DNA of 64,000 bases from Roseiarcus sp963726105 (GTDB lineage Bacteria; Pseudomonadota; Alphaproteobacteria; Rhizobiales; Beijerinckiaceae): the NCBI GenBank assembly GCA_963726105.1, contig CAVSBJ010000024.1, positions 682,001-746,000 on the forward strand. Direction: 5' to 3'. This document shows positions 55,088-63,416 of this stretch, piece by piece (the first letter of the stretch is position 1; each line of letters starts with the position of its first letter). The notes under the pieces were generated by a model. That model ran no database searches. It saw nothing but the letters and a program-made list of their open reading frames with translations, and was not told the origin of the DNA. The translations under genes and the position numbers were made by a program.

Positions 55088-56488
55088 TCAGGCGGCCCGA
55101 AGGGCGCGGCGCGATGCGCCAATTCGCGCCTTCGCGCGTCCCCCGTTGCCGATCGTGCCCAAGAATGGAGCGGGCGCCGCATATTCCAGATCGATCGGAA
55201 AGCGAACCCGCCGATCCGCCGCTTCGGCGAGAAGCGCCAGGATCAGCCCGAGGGCGAGGCCGGCCGCGATCCCGACTGGCAACACGACGAACGGTTTTGG
55301 AAACGCCGGCTCAACGGGCGGAAACGCCTTGTCGAGAACCGTCATGTCCGAAAATGTCAGCTTACTCTTCAGCTTAGCCTGTTCCGCCGCCCTTTCACGA
55401 GCGTTCAACTCCTCAGCGCGAAACTCGACATCATGCTGCAATTGCCCGAGTCGGTCGCGTTGCGCTTGAATGTCGATCAATACCTTCTGCGCTTGCTGTT
55501 GCTCGGCCTCGAGTGACGCGATCTGGGTTTGCGTCAGGCCGATGCGCTCTTTCAGATGTTGGCGCATTCGGTCGGTCGCGTCGCTCATCTGCTTGCGAAC
55601 CGTCGCCATATTCGCCTGTTGGGCCAACATCTTCGGGTTATTGGGGCCAAGGACGCCCTTGGAGGCTGCCAATTCGGCTTCGGCAGACGACAGCTTCTCT
55701 TTCAAACCCGAGAGCATTTGCAGATCGGGATCGGAAGGGTCGTTCGACAGGTCGGTCGAGCCGTTGGTCAGGCGGCTCTGAAGCGCGGTCAGCCCGGCCC
55801 TGGTGCTCGTCAATTCCGCGCCGATCGCCATGTATTGGCTGCTTTCCTTATCCGGGCCGCCGGCCGTCGGCGCCACCATGTTCGCCTTGGATTGGAAGGC
55901 TCGGAGCGCTGTGCGCGCGTCGTCCAGTTCCTTACGCAATTCGTCGAGTTGTGGTGAAAACCAGCGAGCAGTCTGGTCGGCCTCGGCGGCCTTCATGGCC
56001 ACGGAGCCGTCGATTGTCGCCGCGAGAAACGCATTGGCGATCAGCGCCGCCTGGTTTGGGTCGCTCGATTTATATTTGATCGTGAGGACATTCGTTCCCA
56101 AAATGAACTTGGGATCGACACCCTTGATCAGACCGTCGGCCATCCATTCGTCGATGCTTTCGCGTCCGAAGGAAGGCGATTTTCGGAAATTCGCCTGCAC
56201 CGCCGGATTGTCGGTGAGGTTCAATCTCTTGACGACATCGACGGCCACCCGCTGGCTGGTCACGAGCGAGATGATGTTGCCCTGAATCAATCCGATTGCG
56301 CCGAGGCCCGCAGACATTTCCGAAATTGGGTCGATGTTGCCGGGGTCTATGCTCGCGCTCGCGACGGCGTCGTAGCGGCCTGGCACGAACAGCAGCACCC
56401 CGCCGGCCACGATCACGGTCGTGAGGAGTGCAAGCATAACAATCCACGCCCGGCGCATAAGGATCACAAGAATTTGGCTTACCGACAC
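55088..56488 (-). CDS. Chain length determinant protein (Wzz/EpsF-like)
   Basis: A 466-residue polysaccharide co-polymerase with one membrane segment at each end (MRRAWIVMLALLTTVIVAGG near residue 11, and PFVVLPVGIAAGLALGLILA near 405) and a long periplasmic coiled coil between (about 165-385, rich in Leu, Gln, Glu, Ala). The N-terminal Wzz motif (YDAVASASIDPGNIDPISEM) and the GNVR-like PxxPxFPK (FPPVEPAFPKPFVV) before the last helix are present. It sets chain length and works with the kinase-like protein downstream and the export protein upstream. The operon order barrel-export-Wzz-kinase matches Eps clusters of methylotrophs. Confidence 0.87.
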   Translation of the reverse strand: MSVSQILVILMRRAWIVMLALLTTVIVAGGVLLFVPGRYDAVASASIDPGNIDPISEMSAGLGAIGLIQGNIISLVTSQRVAVDVVKRLNLTDNPAVQANFRKSPSFGRESIDEWMADGLIKGVDPKFILGTNVLTIKYKSSDPNQAALIANAFLAATIDGSVAMKAAEADQTARWFSPQLDELRKELDDARTALRAFQSKANMVAPTAGGPDKESSQYMAIGAELTSTRAGLTALQSRLTNGSTDLSNDPSDPDLQMLSGLKEKLSSAEAELAASKGVLGPNNPKMLAQQANMATVRKQMSDATDRMRQHLKERIGLTQTQIASLEAEQQQAQKVLIDIQAQRDRLGQLQHDVEFRAEELNARERAAEQAKLKSKLTFSDMTVLDKAFPPVEPAFPKPFVVLPVGIAAGLALGLILALLAEAADRRVRFPIDLEYAAPAPFLGTIGNGGRAKARIGASRRALRAA

Positions 56489-56545
56489 GCCCCAACTCCC
56501 GGGCTAGAGGTGAATTCAAAATGAGGGCATAGCAGCACTTAATGA

Positions 56546-57349
56546 CTAGAATATGCGCTCGCTGACGATAATCGTATCGCCCGCCTCCACTTGGTCGTCA
56601 AGTGAAGCCGGGACTTCGTATGTTTCCCCGTTGGCTGACTTCCGCTTGATTTTGATGCGCCACTCCGATCCGAGGACCTGCAGCCCGCCGCCAATCGAGA
56701 TGGCTTGCTGGACTGTGATAGGACGAAGGAGAGGATATTCTCCCGCTCTGCCCACATAACCGTAGAGGTAATAAAACGGCGCCAGATCGACAAAAATCTC
56801 GTCATTATTCGCGATCCGCAAATTCGCGCCCGGGCCGCGCCCAGCCTGGACGTCCTTGGAATCGAACTTCTGGACCCCGCCGCCGGGGCGGCGCACAGTG
56901 ACCGTTCCTCCCAGGCCGGCGTCGCGCACTCCGCCTGCGCGAGACAAGAGTTGCGTGAGGTTTGTGGGCCGATCCAGCGTATACACTCCAGGCACACCCA
57001 CTTGGCCTTGGACGCTCGCTTGGGTGCCGAAGCTGCTGATTTCGACCAACACGTGGGGATCGGTGACGATCTGACGTGAGGCAAGCTGTCGTTCAATTGC
57101 GCGGGCCACCTGGTCTTCGCTCAACCCTGCCGCCCTGATCCGGCCAATATAAGGAAAGCTGATTGTCCCATCCGTTTCGACACGGGTCGCAGTGTCCATG
57201 TCAGGTTGGTTGACGACCTTGATGGACACCGAGTCTTGCGGCGTGAGGACCCGGCCGGCGGCGATGGCCCAACCCGAAAAGACCACGCCGGCGGCCAAGA
57301 CGGCCAGCCACAAGGGCCACACCCACGCCATTCGCATTGATGTCAGCAT
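56546..57349 (-). CDS. Polysaccharide export outer-membrane protein (Wza/EpsE-like)
   Basis: A 267-residue exporter component with an N-terminal signal segment (MAWVWPLWLAVLAAGVVFSG) and a Poly_export domain opening LTPQDSVSIKVVNQPDMDTA and TDGTISFPYIGRIRAAGLSE. Two SLBB-type blocks follow (VQGQVGVPGVYTLDRPTNLT and YLYGYVGRAGEYPLLRPITV). There is no lipobox cysteine, unlike Wza. It would form the periplasmic/outer-membrane channel for exopolysaccharide. The start is the first ATG of MLTSMRMAW; two internal methionines are alternatives. It lies 58 bp before the Wzz-like gene. Confidence 0.87.
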   Translation of the reverse strand: MLTSMRMAWVWPLWLAVLAAGVVFSGWAIAAGRVLTPQDSVSIKVVNQPDMDTATRVETDGTISFPYIGRIRAAGLSEDQVARAIERQLASRQIVTDPHVLVEISSFGTQASVQGQVGVPGVYTLDRPTNLTQLLSRAGGVRDAGLGGTVTVRRPGGGVQKFDSKDVQAGRGPGANLRIANNDEIFVDLAPFYYLYGYVGRAGEYPLLRPITVQQAISIGGGLQVLGSEWRIKIKRKSANGETYEVPASLDDQVEAGDTIIVSERIF

Positions 57350-57373
57350 TGCTCCGCTCCCACTTCGGACTTG

Positions 57374-58678
57374 CTAGTACGGTCTATAATTCAGGCTTAC
57401 GGTCACGACATCCTGCGGGGTTATCAGATGGTTTCCGACCCGCTCCGAATATGTGGCGCTCAGCGCGGCCGACAGGAAGGGCGTCATGGTGTAGTTTAAG
57501 CCGGTATTCAAGTTGTAAGTATTCTGCGAACCAAACAAAAAAGGGGAAATGGCCGTCGCCACTGTCGCCGGTGTAAATGATGTGGTAGAATAGCCAATCG
57601 AACCGCCAGCGCTCAGGCCGATCTTAGGCGTCAGCTGGTAGCTCAGATTCATCCCGGCATCGTAGCTCTGCTGCGCGTTGGCGACGACTGTGGTCGGAGG
57701 AGAGATTGATCGCGACGCGGAGGCGGTCAGGCCGAGCTTGGGCGCAAGCGCCCACGTGGTGCTTACCGTATAGATCGGGAGGAGCGTTTTGGGCAGACCC
57801 AGGCTGAATCCGCTCGTAACCCCAACCAGACCGATAAGTCCGCTCACGGAAAGGCTGGGAGAGATTTGCCGCGTATAGTTCAGAGTGAAGCTGTGAAAGT
57901 CGGTCTCGGTGGCTAACCCTAAAGCAACCTGCTGCGCCCCGGTTCGACTGTTGTAGTTCGCATCGGAAATGCTGGCGAGCGCCGTGAGCGTGCCGAGGCC
58001 CCTTGCATATTCAACGCCGGCGGCGATGAGCGCGGTTCGGGCGTTATTCAGCGCATTGATGGAATTTGAATTCGTCGTCGTGGTTAGACCGCTATTAAAG
58101 AGCAACGAATACCCGTTGGCAACGGCGCATTTTCCGGTTTCATTGAGCGCGGTCGTTGTCGTGTAGTTGACGCCCGTCCCGACCTGTTCCGTGAGCTGAG
58201 CGGGCGACTTGGAGAGGCTCGTGGCAAGAGCTCCCGAGCATCGCGACGTCACGTTCCAGTCAACGCCTGCGTTCAGAGAGTAAACGGTTGAATTAAACTG
58301 GACGTCATGAAGATACCGTATCACGCCGAACGTCGCGTCAAGAAATACTTGTTGACCGGAGACGTTCGCTCTGGTCCGGAAGCCAAAGTTGGTCGTCGAC
58401 GTGAAATCGCCGAGGACCGCGCCCTGCGGAGCGACGCCAATCGGAAAAGCGCTTATGTTCGAGTTATAAGACACGACTTGGGAAGCGGTCAGCTTGAACG
58501 GCAGATCACTCCAGTTCTCGGGGATCGAAGGCAGAACGAGCCCGTCGAATAGAGACCCATTTGCCGGGGTCACCGAGCTCGATAGCTCCTGCCCCCGGCC
58601 GCCGGATACCGCGCCAAGCGTCAGGACCACCGCGAGCGTGAAGGCCCCGCTCCGCCTCATACCACCCCTTTGCCTCAA
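57374..58678 (-). CDS. Outer-membrane beta-barrel protein, EpsL-like
   Basis: A 434-residue protein with a signal peptide (MRRSGAFTLAVVLTLGAVSG) and alternating hydrophobic and polar strands to the end, which finishes with an aromatic residue (VVTVSLNYRPY), as outer-membrane barrels do. Repeated segments such as NFGFRTRANVSGQQVFLDAT, FGVIRYLHDVQFNSTVYSLN and YQLTPKIGLSAGGSIGYSTT fit paired barrel strands. Position at the head of the eps operon suggests the EpsL-type barrel that accompanies EpsE/F/G. Motif evidence is weak; the call relies on strand pattern and context. The 5' end is shown by MRQRGGMRRSG with a downstream ATG possible. Confidence 0.7.
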   Translation of the reverse strand: MRQRGGMRRSGAFTLAVVLTLGAVSGGRGQELSSSVTPANGSLFDGLVLPSIPENWSDLPFKLTASQVVSYNSNISAFPIGVAPQGAVLGDFTSTTNFGFRTRANVSGQQVFLDATFGVIRYLHDVQFNSTVYSLNAGVDWNVTSRCSGALATSLSKSPAQLTEQVGTGVNYTTTTALNETGKCAVANGYSLLFNSGLTTTTNSNSINALNNARTALIAAGVEYARGLGTLTALASISDANYNSRTGAQQVALGLATETDFHSFTLNYTRQISPSLSVSGLIGLVGVTSGFSLGLPKTLLPIYTVSTTWALAPKLGLTASASRSISPPTTVVANAQQSYDAGMNLSYQLTPKIGLSAGGSIGYSTTSFTPATVATAISPFLFGSQNTYNLNTGLNYTMTPFLSAALSATYSERVGNHLITPQDVVTVSLNYRPY

Positions 58679-58969
58679 AACGCATCCGCGCGCACGAACA
58701 ACGCTTAGTCCCCGCCGCTGTCGTCCATCACGCTCGCCAACCCTCTATACGTCTTCACTACACGGGCAATTCCGCTCGTCGTCGGCCTCACACCGCCGGC
58801 GTTACCGGCGGCTTCCTGAACAAAAGACTTCGAACCTCAGCCAAGCCCTCCCCGTCAATTGCGGAGGCGGTCTTCCGGCGGCGCAAAGTCACGTGTTGCG
58901 GGCCGACGCAAACAGCCATGCATACGCATATTCGGCCCCACCGGACAAGGCGACAAAAGCCACACTTGC

Positions 58970-59012
58970 GGACAAATCATGTCCAGCGGATCGCTTCTGG
59001 ACATCATTGTCC
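58970..59012. promoter_or_regulatory. Tandem GGACA-N4/5-TGTCC inverted repeats
   Basis: GGACAAATCATGTCC at 58970-58984 and GGACATCATTGTCC at 58999-59012 are two inverted repeats with the same arms and 4-5 base spacers, centres about 29 bp apart. A further half-site (CGGACAAGG) lies at 58942. They sit in the 390-bp gap (58679-59068) between the eps operon and the broken flavoprotein gene, which otherwise shows no gene. They look like binding sites for a dimeric regulator. Confidence 0.55.
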
Positions 59013-59068
59013 GGACCAGCGTCAGACGGTTCGGGTAGCGGGAGGCGCTTCAATTATGGGGAGCCGCG

Positions 59069-60060
59069 AATGAAAGCGCTACTGCGCGGTTGTGATCGGC
59101 GGAAGGGTTGTCGGCGCTTCCGTCCTTTACCATCTGTCCAAATTTGGTTGGACCGACGCGGCGCTGGTCGAGCGGACCGTCCTGACGGCTGGCTCGTCCT
59201 GGCACGCCGCCGGCGGATTTCATGCGCTGAACGCCAATCCCAACATGGCGCTGCTTCAGGCCTACACGATCGACCTTCTGAAGGAGGTCGAGGCCGAATC
59301 CGGCCAGCCCATCGGCATGCACATGACCGGACGCGTTCATGTCGCTTTCGCGCCGGAACGCTGGGAGTGGCTGCAAGCGTCCTGTCGACACTTCCAGGCG
59401 ATCGGCATCGATGACGTCCGCTTGGTGGCGCCGGAGGAAATCAAGGCCCGCCGCCGAATCATCAGCGTGGATGGCGTGCTCGGGGGCATGTGGGCCGACC
59501 GCGAGGGTTATGTCGACACCACAGGCACGGTCTGGGCTTATGCGGGAGCATCGGAGCGACGCGGCGCGACGGTGATCAAGCACAATCGGGTGGCTGGAGC
59601 TGAAGTAGCGCCCGGACGCCTCCTGGGACTCATTACTGAAGCGGACGTCATCAACGCCGAGCATGTGGTGAACGCCGCCGGCCTATGGGCGAAGCAGGTC
59701 GGGCGGATGGTCGGGCTCGACCTTCCCTTTTCCCCGCTGGAGCATCACTACCTCCTGACGGAGACAATCCCCGAGATCGCGTCGCTCGACACCGAGCTGC
59801 CGATGGTCGTGGACTTCGAGGGGTTCACCTATATGCGCCAGGATCAGAAGGAGATGCTGATCGGCATCTATGAGACCCGTCCTCAGCACTGGTCGATGGA
59901 CGCCGCCCCACGGGATTGCGGGGTCGAGCTCCTGCCCGAAGACATCGATCGGATCGCCGAAGAGCTCGTTCACCGCCGCTATCCGGTTTTGCAGCACGAC
60001 GCGGTCGCCTGGGATAGGCGGGTGCGGACCCGCTCGGCGTCGACATCGTCGAGAATCCGA
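59069..60060 (+). pseudogene. FAD-dependent oxidoreductase (dimethylglycine/sarcosine dehydrogenase type), broken
   Basis: After a GGGGAG ribosome site, ATG at 59069 (MKALLR) runs out of frame within seven codons. The real protein resumes from GTG 59092: VIGGRVVGASVLYHLSKFGW, TDAALVERTVLTAGSSWHAA, GGFHALNANPNMALLQAYT, and later NAAGLWAKQVGRMVGLDLPF, SPLEHHYLLTETIPE and DFEGFTYMRQDQKEMLIGIY. This is the FAD domain of dimethylglycine-dehydrogenase-like enzymes, whose second GAG-type glycine is changed to GGR. The frame turns to nonsense near 60030, before the usual GcvT-like folate domain. Two frameshifts plus the truncation indicate a dead gene. Confidence 0.75.
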
Positions 60061-60585
60061 GGCGACCGGCTTCATCATGCTGAATGGCGCCTGCGTCGGC
60101 GTCACGACGTTGGGTGAATTCGCGCTGAAGCGCTCGGCGTCGCGGTCGCTGGCCATTTCGTCGCAACTGATGGCCAAGGCCGGAGTGAAGCCGCCGATTC
60201 ATTTTTATACGCTGCAGGCGATGGTGAGCCAGCCGTTCAAGCCGTGCCTCGACGTTGTCGTTCTGCATCTCGGGACCGGCGAAATACGCCAGCCAATCGG
60301 ACAAGAGAGAGATCGTCTTCAGCGGCGGTCTCGACCGCATTCTTCCTCGGGCAGCGCGGCTCGCCGCCGATGCTCGCTCGAGACGTTCCTGGCCTTCGGC
60401 CAATGAAAGCTGATGCGCCAATGGGGCGGAATCGTCGATGTCGTTCCGGACTCGTCCCCCATCATCGGGCCCGCGCCGACGAAAGGCGTCTTTCTCAATT
60501 GCGGCTGCGGAACCGGGGGCTTCAAGGCCTCCCGCCGACGGCACGCTGCTCGCGCATCTTTTGGCGACCGGCGCGCACCACGAGA
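60020..60585 (+). pseudogene. Sarcosine oxidase beta subunit (soxB) fragment
   Basis: Pieces in three frames match the C-terminal half of SoxB in the right order: DPLGVDIVEN, then SSQLMAKAGVKPPIHFYTLQ and AMVSQPFKPCLDVVV, then SDKREIVFSGGLD, then GQRGSPPMLARDV, and finally MRQWGGIVDVVPDSSPIIGP and FLNCGCGTGGFKA. Sarcosine oxidase converts sarcosine to glycine and formaldehyde-level folate. The N-terminal FAD domain is missing; the fragment follows directly on the broken oxidoreductase, so one large deletion may have fused two sox-type genes. It is cut at about 60585 by IS3 DNA. Confidence 0.65.
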
Positions 60586-61020
60586 TCAAGCGCCGCGCGC
60601 GACGGCGAGCGATCGGAACTCGCGCGCCGATCGTTGTCGAGGCAAAGGCGAACGCTCGCTGGTCGCTGGATTTCGTCCAAGACCAGCTCGCCTGGCATTT
60701 CATCGCGCCAGGAAAGCCGATGCAGAACGGCTTCTGCGAGAGCTTCAATGGGCCGCATGCGCGGACGAGCTTGTCAACGAGGGCCTCTTCCTTGGTCTCG
60801 ATCACGCCCGCGCCAGGATCGCCACCTGGGTCGCCGACTACAATCTGCGGCGTCCCCCATTCGGCGCTCGGGTTATCTCACGCCGGCGGCATACGCCGAC
60901 AATCTCAGCGCAACAGGCAGTCGGCTGCGCAACCCCGACCAGCTACGCCGCCTGCCTGTTGCTCCACCCGCGCCGCACGGCGTAAAAACCCCCGGAGCTC
61001 CATTCGCCGCTGGATGAAAC
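60585..61020 (+). mobile_element. IS3-family OrfB remnant with internal deletion
   Basis: The frame reads RAPIVVEAKANARWSLDFVQ (start of the integrase core with the first Asp) and jumps straight to AWHFIAPGKPMQNGFCESFN with the catalytic Glu. About 70-90 residues between, including the second Asp, are deleted. Later pieces in other frames (LNEGLFLGLDHARARI-like, ATWVADYNLRRPPFG, TPAAYADNL, LRNPDQLRRLPVAPPAP) reach the usual IS3 end near 61010. The remnant is inert and marks the right end of the broken sox genes. Confidence 0.7.
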
Positions 61021-61496
61021 TTCAGCGGCAGGTCACGAAGCTTCGAACGAGGTTCGAGAGGAATGCGACGCTACAATTTGGCAATGAGGATGGAAATTTT
61101 TGATCGAGACGGCTTTATGGATCGTTATTCCGGGCGAAGATTCGTCTTTCCTGGACGGACTGACAGGGTGGTTCTTGAAGCGGGCCGAATCGTAGCCCAA
61201 AATTTTAAATTCCAAGCCGATGAATGAGTGGCATAAAGTTGCAACGAGATGGTCAGCACAAGAGCGAAGTAAAACCGAACAATAGCTGGCCAGCGAATTC
61301 TCTCTCACTTTGGTCAAAACTCCGGCTCGACGGCCTGATCCATCATCCCCAGACAGCGGCGGCAGCTCGTCATCCACGCCTGCCTCTTCCGGGGCTGGCG
61401 CTAGGGCCTCTATCGCGCACCAAGGAGATTTGAGGCAAACGGAGAGGCGAACGGCGACAGCGAGCGCCGCCCAGTGGTGGATTCGAGGAAACGACC
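61021..61496. other. Intergenic stretch before the MFS transporter
   Basis: About 475 bp with AT-richer parts near 61080-61320 and no recognisable gene on either strand. It follows the IS3 remnant and ends at the transporter's ribosome site (GAGGAAACGACC before ATG 61497). No repeat, tRNA or terminator stands out. Confidence 0.5.
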
Positions 61497-62780
61497 ATGA
61501 CGACACTAGCGGCCGTGGGGACAAACGAATCGCCGCGCACGGGCGTCGGCAAGATCGCGCTCGCGAGCCTCGTCGGCACGACGATCGAGTTCTACGACTT
61601 GTACATCTTCGGCACCGCGGCGGCGCTCGTGTTCGGGCCGATGTTCTTCCCGAAATCCGCGCCCGAAACGCAGACGCTGAACGCCTATCTGACCTTCGGC
61701 CTCGCCTTCCTCGCGCGCCCCGTCGGGTCGTTCCTGTTCGGCCATTTCGGCGACCGGATCGGACGCAAATCGACGCTCGTCGCCACCATGCTGACCATGG
61801 GGTTGGCGACGACGCTGATCGGCGCGCTGCCATCTTACGCAAGCGCGGGCGTTTTCGCGCCCGTTGCGCTCGCCGCTTTGCGTTTCGTGCAGGGTGTCGG
61901 GCTTGGCGGCGAATGGGGTGGCGCGGCCTTGATCGCGGTCGAGAACGCGCCTCAAGGCAAACGCGCCTGGTACGGCATGTTCCCTCAACTCGGGCCCCCG
62001 ATCGGCTTCCTCATCGCGACCGGCCTCTTTCTCCTGTTGCTCGTCGGATTCGGCGAGGCCGCGTTCGTCGATTGGGCGTGGCGGGTTCCCTTTCTCCTGA
62101 GCGCGGTGCTGGTTGCGATCGGACTCTACGTCCGCGTCTCGCTCGAGGAGACGCCGGCGTTCAAGGCGATCGAGCAGGACCGGCGCGTCGCCGTTCCGCT
62201 CGCCGCCATCCTGCGAGACCATCTGGCCCCTCTGATCCAGGGGTCGCTCGCGATCGTCGTCTGTTACGCGCTCTTCTACATCTCGACTGTCTATATGCTG
62301 GGTTACGGCGTGCGGGCGCTCGGAATTCCGCGCGTGCACTTTCTCGGCTTGCTGTGCGGGGCGGTGGTGTTCATGGCGCTCGGCACCCCGCTTTCCGCCT
62401 CGCTTGCCGACCGCTTTGGCCGGCGCCCGGTGCTCCTCGTTTCCGCTGTCGTCGCGATCGCCGTCGGACTGGCGATGCCCGCTCTCCTCGCCGCGGGAAC
62501 AGCCGGCGTCTTCGCCTTTCTTGCCCTGGCGCTGGGCGCGATGGGGCTCACGTTCGCGCCGCTTGGCGCGCTGCTGCCGGAGCTCTTTCCGGTCCCCGTC
62601 CGCTACACCGGCGCGGCCAGCGCTTACAATCTCGGCGGCATCCTCGGCGCCTCGTTCGCGCCCTCGCTCGCCCAGGTTCTAGAGGTGAGCGGCGGCGTCG
62701 CCTGGGTCGGCTATTACATCGCCGTCGCCGGCGTGATCAGTTTCGTCGCCGTGTTCACCATGCGGGAGACGCGCGGATAG
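61497..62780 (+). CDS. MFS transporter, metabolite:H+ symporter (MHS) family
   Basis: A 427-residue importer with about twelve membrane spans. MHS hallmarks are the start ASLVGTTIEFYDLYIFGTAA, the motif-A loop GHFGDRIGRKSTLVATMLTM, RFVQGVGLGGEWGGAALIAV, and the second-half loop SASLADRFGRRPVLLVSAVV. The family takes up compounds such as proline/betaine, shikimate, citrate or alpha-ketoglutarate with protons; the substrate here is not evident. The start has GAGGAAAC upstream. It is a single gene between IS debris and the ribosomal protein operon. Confidence 0.88.
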   Translation: MTTLAAVGTNESPRTGVGKIALASLVGTTIEFYDLYIFGTAAALVFGPMFFPKSAPETQTLNAYLTFGLAFLARPVGSFLFGHFGDRIGRKSTLVATMLTMGLATTLIGALPSYASAGVFAPVALAALRFVQGVGLGGEWGGAALIAVENAPQGKRAWYGMFPQLGPPIGFLIATGLFLLLLVGFGEAAFVDWAWRVPFLLSAVLVAIGLYVRVSLEETPAFKAIEQDRRVAVPLAAILRDHLAPLIQGSLAIVVCYALFYISTVYMLGYGVRALGIPRVHFLGLLCGAVVFMALGTPLSASLADRFGRRPVLLVSAVVAIAVGLAMPALLAAGTAGVFAFLALALGAMGLTFAPLGALLPELFPVPVRYTGAASAYNLGGILGASFAPSLAQVLEVSGGVAWVGYYIAVAGVISFVAVFTMRETRG

Positions 62781-62963
62781 CCCTCCGCGCCGCCGGGAGA
62801 CTTGCCCCCGCGCCGCAATCCTGCTAGTGCCGCCCCTTCACGGAAAACGTGGGAGAACGTCCGGTTGCCAGCCGGATCAAACGTTCGCACCACGAACTGC
62901 AAACCTGGCTTAAGCGTTTAGGGCGCGACCCTGAAGGCTTACGTCCGCGCATGGAGCAGCCTC

Positions 62964-63413
62964 ATGGCGAAGAAAATTACCGGCTATATCAAACTGCAAG
63001 TGCCGGCGGGCGCGGCCAACCCGTCGCCGCCGATCGGTCCCGCGCTCGGCCAGCGCGGCTTGAACATCATGGAATTCTGCAAGGCGTTCAATGCGCGCAC
63101 CGCGCAATTGGAGAAGGGCGCGCCGATCCCGGTCGTGATCACGGCCTATCAGGACCGCTCCTTCACCTTCGAGATGCGCCAGCCGCCGGTGACCTTCTTC
63201 TTGAAGAAGGCGGCGAATCTCAAGATCGGCAAGAAGCCGGCGTCGGGCGCCAAGACGCCGGGCCGCGGGTTCGTCGGCAAGGTGACGAGAGAGCAGGTGC
63301 GCGAGATCGCCGAGAAGAAGATCGTCGATCTCAACTGCGACACCATCGAGGCGGCGATGAAAATGATCGAAGGTTCGGCCCGCTCGATGGGCCTTCAGGT
63401 GGTGGAGGACTGA
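62964..63413 (+). CDS. rplK: 50S ribosomal protein L11
   Basis: L11 forms the GTPase-associated centre of the 50S subunit with 23S rRNA. The 149-residue product begins MAKKITGYIKLQVPAGAANP and contains PSPPIGPALGQRGLNIMEFC, IPVVITAYQDRSFTFEMRQP, PVTFFLKKAANL and the C-terminal KIVDLNCDTIEAAMKMIEGS, ARSMGLQVV. rplA follows after three bases. Normally secE and nusG lie just upstream; here the neighbour is a transporter gene with a 180-bp gap that must hold the promoter and leader. Confidence 0.96.
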   Translation: MAKKITGYIKLQVPAGAANPSPPIGPALGQRGLNIMEFCKAFNARTAQLEKGAPIPVVITAYQDRSFTFEMRQPPVTFFLKKAANLKIGKKPASGAKTPGRGFVGKVTREQVREIAEKKIVDLNCDTIEAAMKMIEGSARSMGLQVVED

Positions 63414-63416
63414 CCG

